From positions 139,071-203,070 of the forward strand of contig KB294243.1 in NCBI GenBank assembly GCA_000328365.1: a stretch of 64,000 bases of DNA. The letters are read 5' to 3'. The translations under genes and the position numbers were made by a program. The notes under the pieces are model-generated. The model made no database searches and was not told the DNA's origin. It worked only from the letters and a program-made list of their open reading frames with translations. Numbering within the stretch: the stretch's first letter is position 1; every line of letters starts with the position of its first letter. Source of the stretch: Capitella teleta (lineage: Eukaryota > Annelida > Polychaeta > Capitellidae). This document shows positions 10,261 to 20,899 of the stretch, piece after piece.

Positions 10261-11097
10261 CAGTAAAACCTCGATGTGTCCGTCCCTCGAATGTCTCATT
10301 CTCGAATTTATCCCTCTGTCGAAGTGTAACTGTGTCCCCGAAACATATTTTCGATCTATTGCTCGAAGTCGAAAAATTCTATAAACATATTTCTCAGTTT
10401 GGTTACTTCAAAGAGAGTTAGGCGCAGTTGCTTACAAAGCATCAAAACATCCCCGCCCCACACAGCAGTCGGCAGCCTTTATATCTCCTCTGTTTAAGCC
10501 GCGACCAAAGCGAGGCTGATTCCAAAGATCAACGGACCGTGGATCTCAACTAAGGCATTGTTGTTGGTGTGCTTGTGATGATCTTTAATGAATTGCCGAC
10601 CAAAGATAGCTCGCATTCAAAGCTAGGGTAAATTAAAGAAATCCAGCCCAAGATCTATTATGAACTTTCTGGCAGCTTTAATATCAGAGCACGCAACAAT
10701 AATATCAAAGATGTTTGTTTAGAGTGTTTTTGCGAGAAACAGTATAAATCTAGTGACCAACAGTCTTCAGCATCATTAGTTCATCAGCATGATGGCATCG
10801 CTATGGCTCCAAAACGCAAGACACATGAGATGAGACCTTTAGAGCTGCAACAACCTTCCGTGAAATCTTTTTGACATTACTTTTTTTTATTAATATTTGT
10901 TAATTACTGTTTCAATCACAAAATCATAGTCTCTCATTATTTATAACTGCATAACGCATATCGTCAATCAAAGCGTCAGAACGCGATTTGACATCATAAC
11001 GGTCATATCATAACGGCCTCAATCCGTCCGTCGAAATATCCCAAAGTCGAAGTAATTGAGCTAACACCACGAACTTTGACACATTGAGGTTTTACTG
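10261..11097 (+). mobile_element. pogo/Tigger-like DNA transposon, internally deleted
   Basis: The element starts CAGTAAAACCTCGATGTGTC and ends with the inverse GACACATTGAGGTTTTACTG: 20-bp terminal inverted repeats with one mismatch. It is flanked by TA on both sides (10259-10260, 11098-11099). These ends match the Tigger branch of Tc1/mariner/pogo elements. Near 10804 an open stretch reads MAPKRKTHEMRPLEL, which resembles the usual start of a Tigger transposase, but the DDE domain is missing. At 837 bp (a full element is about 2-2.5 kb) it is a non-autonomous deletion derivative. Confidence 0.92.
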
Positions 11098-11099
11098 TA

Positions 11100-12829
11100 G
11101 TTATAATTGAGATCTAGGCCCATAGTGAGCCCTTAAGAAGTTATGACCAAATAAAGACATTAAACATTTAAATTTTATTATTGTTCATTTAAATTATAGA
11201 AAATGCTTACAATAGCAATATTTTGAAAAGTCAATAAAACAAACCAAAAATGTCTCACAGATAACAAGAAGAAAAAGAAACATAACAAATTAAGAGTCTG
11301 CAATTGGTGAATCATAATACTGAAATAATAAATAAAATAATACTGAAATAATAAATAAAATAAAAATGAAATAATAAATAAAATAATAATAAATGAAATA
11401 CAACTAATAATAAAAAAATAAAAAAACTTGAACGAGATCAAATGAAATATACCTTCTTTGCTTTGCACTGACTTGCAAAGCTGACATAAAACAAAATCAT
11501 GGTTCTGGTCGTAGTCCAGCCATTCATGAATATTCATGATCATACTTCTCGAAGAGCTTAGCCTTGCAAGCAGCTATAAACGGCTCTTTTTCACACCGAA
11601 CACCCGAGTAGGGAAAGTGAAATCGTGGGGTGGTCGACGCCTCTTCGAAAGCACTTCTGCCAAAGTTAGTTGACAGGCCATTACTCTACAAACAAAACGT
11701 TCGATTGCGTCGCTTCAGCTTCGACTCAGTTTCACTTTCAATGAGTGCGTCGTTTCACTTTCGATTAGTGCATGACTGTGCTTCGAGGCTGCATTGAAAG
11801 TGAAACGACGCACTGCATGCAATGCTGAGCTGCTAAATAGACGAACCGTTAGACGAACCGTTTGGCGCGGATCTTTTGGCGGGCAATTTCGGCACGCTAA
11901 GAGCCCACCCCTTAATACTAGTACTCAAAATATTATTACATATTCGAGACATATACAAGACCCCCTCGGGGCCTGATTGGTGCGACATTGTCGCAGCTGT
12001 CGCAGCCGTGGCTACATCACTGCCGATGTCTTTCGACAAACGATGCCAGAATAGGGCTGCGTCGCGGAGAGGATGGGTGTGCTGCCTCCAGCCGGGGACA
12101 CCTTTTTTCGTTGAGAACCTAACCCTCTAGGGATGGATCTGTCGGCGGAAAATGATATTAAATATGAGAATAATATTATAAAAGACAGAAGTCGTTACGC
12201 ACAATCCACGGTCTATGTCAGACCTGACGGATAAATCGATATCACAAGTCACAACATTTAGTTATTTTGGGGCTATTTTCAAATTTATTGAATTAACTTT
12301 ACTGTTATAAAATTTGATGCAATATTTTAAAATTTGGATAATAGAAAATAATAATCTCGATGACATGGCAACCTGAAATTTGGTCGTCCAAATAAATCCT
12401 ACTAATATATCCTAGCATTAAGGGGATGAAAGCCTCTTTGGCGAAATTCCCTGTAATAAGCAGTGCATTTCCCACACAAGCTCGTGGTGCGTATATTCTT
12501 TGTTGAGATCAGACATTCCAATAGAGTTAACAAGTCATGACGTCATTCCACCCCGCGAAGATATTTGTCTCCATCCAGAATTTCCACCAGATATAAATAA
12601 TTAAATGATTTTTACTCTGTAGACAATTGCACTCTTCGTGTTTTTCAGCTCCACGCACGCTTATCTCCAATCAAATCATCATCATCATCATCATCTTCAG
12701 CTGTTCTGTAAATATGTTATGCATAAATTATGCAAATAGGCATTGGACAATGCTTAATTACGATATTACTGCGTAATTGAATCGCCCATGTTTTATGCAT
12801 TTTGTATTGATATTATTTCTTTCTTTTTT
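11100..12829. other. Non-coding stretch with GAAA-rich inverted repeat
   Basis: AT-rich sequence with short ORFs that look like chance. Notable items: the inverted repeat at 11744-11814 (listed separately), a TTTTGGCGGGC E2F-like sequence at about 11873, and a (ATC)n tract at about 12675. No gene recognised. Confidence 0.45.
11744..11814. repeat. 19-bp perfect inverted repeat
   Basis: AGTGCGTCGTTTCACTTTC at 11744-11762 and its exact reverse complement at 11796-11814, separated by 33 nt. A third TTTCACTTTC lies at 11730. The GAAAGTGAAAC core resembles IRF-type (GAAANNGAAA) sites, so it could be a foldback or a clustered binding site. Confidence 0.92.
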
Positions 12830-12830
12830 T

Positions 12831-12878
<48 letters not shown>

Positions 12879-12945
12879 GCGTATATTCTCTGATCTGGGG
12901 ACAATGCCCGAAATAAAATTAATCTATCTATCTATCAAATAAGTT
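12830..12945 (+). repeat. Poly(T) tract and LINE-like 3' tail
   Basis: A T run of about 40 nt is followed by GGGGACAATGCCCGAAATAAA and (ATCT)n. An AATAAA-bearing end with a short tetranucleotide tail looks like the 3' terminus of a retroposed element. No coding part is visible upstream. Confidence 0.45.
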
Positions 12946-12949
12946 CAAT

Positions 12950-14050
12950 CGATTCGCCCATTTGAGTTTCAGAATATTTAATCATTTAATGAGCGGAAAA
13001 CGTGTAGTGATGGATGCCAGAAATATGTTACATAATTATTTGATTTCACTCCCTTGCATAATATAGCAATGAATCAGATCACAATTGTCAGTGTTTAAAA
13101 TGAAAGCAGCTCATGTTTAAGCATTAAATCAAAATAATCAATTGAAATCAAAAGACTGCCGCGCGTGTTCACGCAGAGATGCACAAAGATCGGCAGATGT
13201 GATTGCATAATGAGAGGTTGACATCAAAAGGGGGCTCATTTGAGATCGAGGGCAACAAATTGCGAATACTCAGTTAGTGCATGCTGCAGGGTGAATAAAG
13301 ATGCCGGATTCTATTGTAAATTATTCTAATTAATTTTGCAATCGAGTTCCATCAGAGTTCACATTCTCCGATTTAATGCATGCATTAATTAATAATTAAT
13401 TCTTTTGCGGACATTTTGGATTTCGGATTAATAAACTTAAACCCGTAAAACTGGCTCGAATAGTCTATACACGTACAATGTATGGTATATCATGCTATCT
13501 ATATATGCATGTTGCACACACACAGCGAACTCTATAATATATTTTAATTTTAAATTTATAACGCATTATAACGCAGTCGAATCTGATAATTGCCAGACAG
13601 AACGAACGGTGTATATATGTATATATATTGCCGCACTACTTGTAAATACAGAATACGGGTTCTCCTTTCATTGTCCTTTGATTCAGATTTTCCGCATTTT
13701 GCAGCATGAGCACCAGCGCGAATCACCCGCGACAGTTGCTTCTCACAAATCGAACATCGCGGTTGAGTTTGAGAAAATGTGTGCATCCATCAGTAATAGT
13801 AATATACGTCACGTGCCGCCGTAGCAGATTTCGGTAATTCCAGAAAAAAAAACAAAAACAAAAAAAAAAAAAAAAAAAAAAACACATTTAAGTCAATCAT
13901 ACTTTGTGGATATATATGAATATATTCATGAATATTATATTTATGTATTTATCTATATTATGTTTATATTGTAAATATATCTATGAATATATTAATGAAT
14001 TTCATCGAACTAGGAGGGAAAACTGAAGAACCCTAGGCTATACATAAAGG
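12950..14050. other. Non-coding stretch
   Basis: AT-rich DNA with an A-rich tract (about 13845-13880) and TATA-type repeats (about 13910-14000). No gene recognised. Confidence 0.45.
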
Positions 14051-14052
14051 AG

Positions 14053-14365
14053 ATGAGATCACTGCAATCCCCGACCAGGACGCTTCGGTCACAGGCAGCT
14101 GTGCTCCTGAATGTGCCAAAAACTAGGTCCGTGCATGGTGACTGCAACAAACTACCTGCAAATTTACGTATTTGTGGGAATTATGACGATTTTAAGAAAC
14201 ATTTGAAAGCTTATTTATTTCGATCAGTTTATGTTTGCTGAACTATTTTATGTATTTCATGTTTTATGTTTGTAATTGTTTTATCTTGCTTTTTACATGT
14301 ATATATACGCATCTGAAACATTATTTTGTGTGATTTATCCATTGATAAAATAAAGTTTTTAATAT
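14053..14365 (+). mobile_element. LINE 3' fragment (C-terminus of ORF2)
   Basis: The translation contains RSQAAVLLNVPKTRSVHGD, then LPANLRICGNYDDFKKHLKA + YLFRSVYVC and a stop. This is the typical last 50 residues of CR1/L2/RTE-type LINE proteins (LNVPxxR...GD..., then LPxxLR......FKxxLKxYLF). The usual RAFSVAGPxLWN segment between GD and LP is missing, so there is an internal deletion. The AT-rich tail ends in GATAAAATAAAG. Everything upstream (RT, endonuclease) is absent: a 5'-truncated, inactive copy. Confidence 0.85.
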
Positions 14366-14939
14366 TTACTTATATCCATGCCGTTATTATTTACTTATAT
14401 CCATGCCGCTATTATACTCCATTGTCCAAATATGTCCATGTCGACATGGTTGCGTGCATTATGGCGGCAAGCCCAACGACAGCATGCTTCCAATCGATCA
14501 CCATTAAAATATCCATTTGGCGGATTAAATCAACAAAAATGCCTCTTGCATATATTTAAACACGGAGGAGTATGCCTCATCGGGATCATAAAGCACTCGC
14601 ATTTAAAAATGTTTCTCCCTCATTAAAAATTAAAAGTGCAAAAGTGGACGCAGAATAGCATCAGATATGAATCAATCTATACTATTTAGTTTTTTTGTTA
14701 TAATAATTGGTCAATTTTGGCTACCTTTAGAGTTGTGTTTTTAACAAGGAGTAGAGAGACTAATTTTGACCCACTCTGTATATACTCGTACTGTAGCATG
14801 CATGCATGCATACCAAGCGGATATAAGGAAAATGCTCAAAAGAAGAAAAATCAGGAAGGCCAAAAAATAAAATAAAATGAAAATAAAAGACAAACAAACA
14901 AGTAAGCAAAAAAAAAAGTCAAGAAAAAATTAAACGCTT

Positions 14940-15040
14940 TGCATGTACATGTATTTTATTTTATCTTATTTTATCTTGTTTTATTTTATTTTATTTTATT
15001 TCATTTTAGTATTATTATTTTTTTTTTTTTTTTTTTTTCT
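14940..15040. repeat. Impure (TTTTA)n and poly(T)
   Basis: Repeated TTTTATTTTA units followed by a T run of about 20 nt, preceded by A-rich DNA (14860-14930). Simple sequence. Confidence 0.9.
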
Positions 15041-15107
15041 TTATCATAATGCACATGAATCTTTCTTTTCGCTTTGCGTTTCATGATTGCGCCGTCAGAA
15101 AACGAGG

Positions 15108-15330
15108 ATTCCACAATGGAGAATTCCGTAGCCTGAATCTCTCTGCTTCATGTTCATGCGGCATACAGGAAATTACGATCAGGAAAAGTTCTATGTGGTG
15201 GCGTCACATAATGTCATGCCGACGCGGTTAACCACGGAACAATACATGGTAGTCAAGTTGATGGTGTCTTTGATGAGGGAAGCTCTTGAACCAAATGTGT
15301 GTACAACTACAAGTACAAGTACAAGTAAGT
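15108..15330 (+). other. Possible isolated exon, unidentified
   Basis: An open stretch reads DQEKFYVVASHNVMPTRLTT and continues EQYMVVKLMVSLMREALEPN. Its amino acid and codon composition looks more like protein than the surrounding DNA. It is followed by ACAAGTACAAGTAAGT, which could provide a GTAAGT donor. I do not recognise a family and found no partner exons; the assembly gap starts 240 bp downstream. It may be chance or an old repeat. Confidence 0.25.
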
Positions 15331-15565
15331 TTGTGTGAGGGTGAAGGGGTCATTGTAAGTGAGAGTGTAATGTAATGTAATGTTATAATTATAACGTGAG
15401 ATGTAATTGAGATGGTGGTGTAGCAATTGAATTTTGATTTTAATTGTAATATATATATAATATACGTAAATAATATAATTGTGATTGTGAATGTTACAAT
15501 GCTCAAATACAAGGTAATAAATAGGGATTAAATGGATAAAAGGAAGCGTATACTTGGTGAGAATC

Positions 15566-15615
15566 NNNNNNNNNNNNNNNNNNNNNNNNNNNNNNNNNNN
15601 NNNNNNNNNNNNNNN
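15566..15615. other. Assembly gap (50 N)
   Basis: A run of exactly 50 N, so its true length is unknown. Confidence 1.
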
Positions 15616-18600
15616 ATGATGTATCTGATATTTGGTTGAAAAGGAAATTCACAAAATGTGTAATTGAGCGCTAATTGATGAGTGATTAACTCACCTCTGT
15701 AATTAATGATTTTACACACTAGGTTTGATGAAAAAACTTGTGCACCTGGTTAATGCGCATCGAATGGTGAAAACTTTATTGAAAACCGAGCTGTATTCAC
15801 GAAGTTATGAGCACGAGCAAATTTTCACTTAATTAGTCAATGTGACCTTGAACTTCATTCTATCGGCTTAAAACTTCTTTCACACGTGCGTCCAAATTCA
15901 ATGCACAATGTGATGAAGTTTCAAAGCTCCAGGTGTACAAACACCAAAGTACAGGTGAAAAAAGTGCGAACAAACAAACAGACAAACGGAGGCTATAGTT
16001 GTATGTGGTGTAAGGAATAACGGAAGGTAACGTGATCTTTTTCTGATCTGTCCTCGACCTTCACACCTCACCAATGAATAATTGTTCTTCAACGTGAATG
16101 ATCAAGAGGAAGAAGGCAGCAGTAGAATTAATGATGATTCCTTTTAATTAATGATCAGGATGATAGAAATATGAAAGAAAACTAAAGTTCTTGGGTTTGG
16201 GCAAAAGCCACCATGTCTCCACACGTCTGCTGCTCGCGACGATGTCCCACGCCAGACTCTTCTCCCTCCGCGTCTTCTCGATCTTTCCCGCCAATTCCTG
16301 TCATCAGATAGCGTTGATTGAAGCCAGGTAGATAAGGGGGCCTTGATGGGGCAGGCCTGGCAGTTCCAGCGGCCTGTTAGTTTTCAAACATCGACACAGT
16401 CCTGACAGTAGATAAATCTAGAAATCACCCATAACAGTGAATACCACCTGTGTATATTCTTTAGTCAGAACTCTCTCATTAGTACAAATCCAGACATACT
16501 TCCACTTTTGGCCGCATGTATATATGACGCTGAGTGAGAAACATCTTACAAACAAAACACGAATGAAGCAACATCTGCGAAATATATTAATCATTAAAAG
16601 GAAGTTTATCAATTTAATTAACAAGCAAGGGTCGCCCCGTATTCGCTATATCAGTGTGCGTGTAGGTGGGTGTGAGTAACTTCGTATGCCATATAAACTT
16701 CAAACAGTACTTATCAAGTTATCAGGTGAAGAGTACCCAACGCCTCGTAAGGGTTGTGCACCTGAAGAGCTGATGACCTCAATGTCGAGGTCAAGGACAC
16801 TGCCATAAATCCGTCACTCGGGCTTCATGATCTATTATCTATCGAACCCTTCCATGCACTGTATAAATCACGTTTAAAAGAGAGTCTATCATTGCACAAA
16901 CACTGGAGATCAAAAGTGAGTAGCGGCATTCCATTCGCATTCTCTTTTGGTGGCTACTTTCGACTCATCGCCCGAAGGATCATCTTTTTCTAATGCGTTA
17001 TTACTTTTCGTAACGCGCATGAATGTGACACGACCGAGCACAATATCGTATGTTACCTGCGTTGTGTACCTTTTATTTGGTACATTAGACGGCGGATTGA
17101 TTTTTTCCCTGTCTCGCGCGATATACTTCACGTAGTAGATATCTATATCTCTCGTGAATATATACTTGAGGATGATTGAGCACCTCAGTGCTCGCAAGTG
17201 ACATGCACATCTGATTTATTTACTTTCCTGTGAGAGAGAGAGTGCATGGTTAGAGGAAAAAAATCAGTGTGCCTTTTCATAAATATTAACGCGAATAAAA
17301 ACATATAAGAATATATCATGTTTGCACATTGAATACGCCGAATGTGAATATCATTAGAGTTGCACGTTTTCCTGTCGGGGGGAATCGAGCACATTAGCAA
17401 TTATAGTATTGTGAGAGTTTACTTCAAAACCTGCTCCAAATACATGTTACTTAAATTGCGCTGTCCCCAAATATCGTGATTTATTAATAAGTGTTGAAAA
17501 TCTTGCTCTCAATGAAAAGTCCATGCATCGCATAAATACAAGTTCAAGTGCCACGGTGATCTTACGACACCTGATCGCTTCAACAGGTGGGAATCCAACT
17601 CATAATCCGCTACAATCTACGTTCCCACGATGTGCACATGTCATTCTCAAGCTCCTTTGGGAACCGATTAGAGGAGTAATTTGATATACTAGTACTTTGT
17701 TATTTGGGGCCCATGTTTACCAGTACAGTCGTTACAATGGAAATTGCATAATGCATTGAGAGAATAGGGTTCCGTCAAATAGCAACCCTTCCTCTTTCAG
17801 CCTTTTCTTTACTTTACTTTTCTTTTTTTAAGTTTCATTAAATCATTTCTGAATATTTTAATCCTGACTGTCATCTTTCTGTGGCATCGCTTTTCCGGTA
17901 ATTCATGTCAATCATACATCAATTTCCATTAAACAAGTTGAAACATGCCGAGATAAATACCAATGCCTAACGAGTAAACATCTCATGCCCACGTAATATC
18001 CAATATTGTTTACAGAGAAAAAAGATGTGGAAACAAAAATAAACAATAAAAAAACCCAGAAAACAAACTAGCCTCTCGTAATATGATTCAAAGCGACTTT
18101 AAAGGGCGAGAGAACTTCTTAAAAGTGTTCGTTCTTCTGCTTATTCAAAGAACACAGCCCTTCACTCATTCTCGAACTTCATTCGTCCTCGTGTTCGTTC
18201 AATTAGATTTTAATTCTTAGAAATCGCAGCGCCTCGAGAGGCCATTCTTCCGCTTGACATTGATTGATGCCTCTCCACCCCGCCCCCCGCCTCTCTCCAT
18301 CGCAAAGTCGTTAAGGCCAACGCTTCAATGCCGTTGCTAAGCAACCGCTGAGCGAAGCTGTTTGTCTCCAAGGGGATGGAAGTGTCAATGATTAATAGTG
18401 ATTGGGTCAGCTGGCTTAGGTGTAGTGAATAGTTGCGCCTGGTTTGTAATATTATGTAATACGTATTAGCATTTAAGCTATAGTGGATTTGCGTAATGTT
18501 TTACTTTAGGTTTATTCTTTATCTAAACTTGATATAAGTATAGTTATTATAATTTTATATAAATCCTAAACGTGTGCATTCGGTACAATGAATAAAGGTT

Positions 18601-18939
18601 AAAAATATATATCCACCGATAACCATGTGATATAATTACCCGCATTTTATTATCATGTAACATAATCCGCAATAATCATAATCAGTTATAAACTCTCAAT
18701 TAACACGTTTTATATAAAATTACCGGTGAAGTTTTCATCACACACTCAAAAAAAATAAAAAATAATAATAATAATAACAATCATCGTGAAAGTGTGATAT
18801 GAGATATGTATCCGTGGAAGCAGCCCGCATAATCAGAGAACAATTTTAAATTATTACATAACCTCAAAACAACGGGCAAGACCCCCCAGCCCCTCTCCTT
18901 CCTTTTCATGATTTTTCTTTCCTTTTACAGAGAGCCCTT
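15616..18939. other. Non-coding stretch
   Basis: No gene recognised. It contains a GC-richer patch at about 16210-16390 with no clear product, a short (AG)n tract at 17230-17243, an (AAT)n stretch at about 18755-18778, and general AT-rich intergenic DNA. Confidence 0.45.
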
Positions 18940-19380
18940 TTTTCTTCTCCTCTCTGACGTGCCGTGCACAAAGGAGCGAAGCCAATGAATCACCGCCGTC
19001 TCTCCGCGCGGCGCAGTAATGCGATCAACATTTTCCTGCGCCAGCTCTTTTCCGCAGTCAGCTTTTCGAAAATCAACAGCTCATTATTATGCAGAGCGTT
19101 GCCCATGGCTGCGAAACCAGCCAATCAGCAACCGTCACGTGATCTCCCATGATGCACCTCAGCTGAGCTCTCGGCTTGAAGTGCTTAAGTTATTTGTATT
19201 TTCCTCTCTGCTTATCGCGTTTTGTTGGATTATAGCCCTACTGTGAGACCTAATGCATATATTTACATCGAACTTCGATGTGGTTTGCAGTTTCAGAGCG
19301 GATATTCAAAGAACCAGGCCGATAGCGTACTGTGTGCTAAGCGACACACAGCGGGTCGCTTACGATCATTAACATATTAA
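18940..19380 (+). promoter_or_regulatory. Candidate promoter of Psc-like gene 1
   Basis: A CpG-rich patch in AT-rich surroundings. It carries CCAATCAG (19121, CCAAT box), TCACGTGA (19135-19142, E-box/USF-CLEAR type), several CCGCGCGG-like GC elements and an A/T-flanked region leading into the YY1-type motif at 19379. It lies upstream of the presumed 5' UTR exon of the plus-strand Psc-like gene. Inferred from composition and position only. Confidence 0.5.
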
Positions 19381-19390
19381 AGATGGCGTC
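19379..19390 (+). promoter_or_regulatory. YY1/PHO-type element AAAGATGGCGTC
   Basis: Matches the YY1 core AANATGGCGNC in gene orientation, a motif usually found just downstream of transcription starts. A strong donor TCG|GTAAGC at 19569/19570 lies 180 bp downstream. This suggests a 5' UTR exon of about 19370-19569 spliced to the acceptor at 20871. Confidence 0.6.
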
Positions 19391-20889
19391 TGCGGGGAGC
19401 AGGGGTTGCCGAGTGTTGTCGTGCTTTTTGGCTGTTTAACTTGGAATGAAACTGTGATTGGACTCAACTGTTACATAAATACAAGTGTGAAGGTACCTTC
19501 TACGTCTGTGGGAACTGTGGATATCGTGCAAGCAGCGGAACTACCTGAAATCGGCGAGTTTGTGTCTCGGTAAGCATTTCTCCAATTGTAAACACGCCAG
19601 GGTAGGTTTTGAATGCAACGCGGTGAGGAGTCAGGCGCTCGTCCGTCCACAGGTGTATGCTCTGCTTAATTACAGCAACATACACTTATCCTTTACCGTA
19701 CATTGTTATTGGACGTACAATTTTAAACTGTGAAGCTATAAGTTTGTATAGTATATCTTTGTTATCACTTAAGAACCCGGCTTTATCAATGAAATGTGAA
19801 CACAGTATACACATGATAACATGTATATGATTATTAATGCATAGATTTCTATATTATTCACAATATATTGAATATATAGGTCTTGAATATATAGGTCAGG
19901 AGATTTTTATGTGAGACAAAGCGCCCGTTACTGCATGCAAGAGGGGGGTGGGTGGTATCGGGGCAGGAATACGATTAATCAGCTGCTGTCAGGCGCATGA
20001 GGGGGAGGGGGTCAGTGCTGACCGCTATCTGGGTCAGACCCTCCGAGAGCACAGCGTTTCCATCACTCGCTCCGCTGCTATGGCAATAAAGGCCGGGTTG
20101 CCATGGTGATCGCTATGGGCTTTTTTTTTTTCTATTTTGTTGCAAGGGAAGCTACAGCGCATCTGTGCGCTGTGCTGTATACGCGCTCTATGTGATATAC
20201 TGTGACAGCTCCAAATGCGTATGTGAGCACTGTGTTTTACTTTACTCTGTTTACCAGTTTTAAAATATCTCAACAGCAGCTGCACTCTTTACACCGGGCA
20301 TGGTGTGCATTAACTCTTTGATGTTGAACTATCTCGCGGGGTGTGTGCCTTTGGACGGGGGAGGGGAGATGACTCGGGGTAATCTCATAATGATCCTGTT
20401 ACCGGGGCTTACCCTGGCTTGCAGGTCTTTTCATATGCTAATTATTTTACTGCCCTGTGTACACTCGCTGTCGCTGTCGGTCAGCCCGGTTAGTGTGTCA
20501 GATTCACTTCTACGCATGCGTTCGATTGCATAACAGCATGGAGTTCAAACTTCTGTGAGTATGCATGCAATAACATACTCATATTGGGAGTGGCTGCTCC
20601 TGACTTTGTGATCACATGTATTTGAACTCTGTAAAGTTTTGTTATGCAATCTTTGATTGTGCAATACTCACTAATTTGCAAAGGTCTGGGGGGAAAGCGA
20701 GTTGATTGGGAAGAGAGAGAGGGGGGGGGGGGGCTGGAGGGGTTTCAAATTTGTGGACATTTACTAGCGTACATGTATGGCTAGCTAGCATGTAACGTTG
20801 CTATTTCTTAATAGTGGAAGATGAACAAGTGGCAATTCTTTGATTGTGTGTTTTTTTTTTTTTTTTTTCAGTATTATTTCATTGGGGAC

Positions 20890-20898
20890 ATGGAGTGA
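20890..20898 (+). promoter_or_regulatory. Two-codon upstream ORF (ATG GAG TGA)
   Basis: A minimal uORF ends one base before the main ATG at 20900. Such tiny uORFs usually lower initiation at the next ATG. Seen directly; the effect is inferred. Confidence 0.6.
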
Positions 20899-20899
20899 A

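Noticed and set aside
16210-16390. GC-rich patch considered as a LINE C-terminal fragment
   Set aside because: Arg-rich translation lacks any firm LINE motif.
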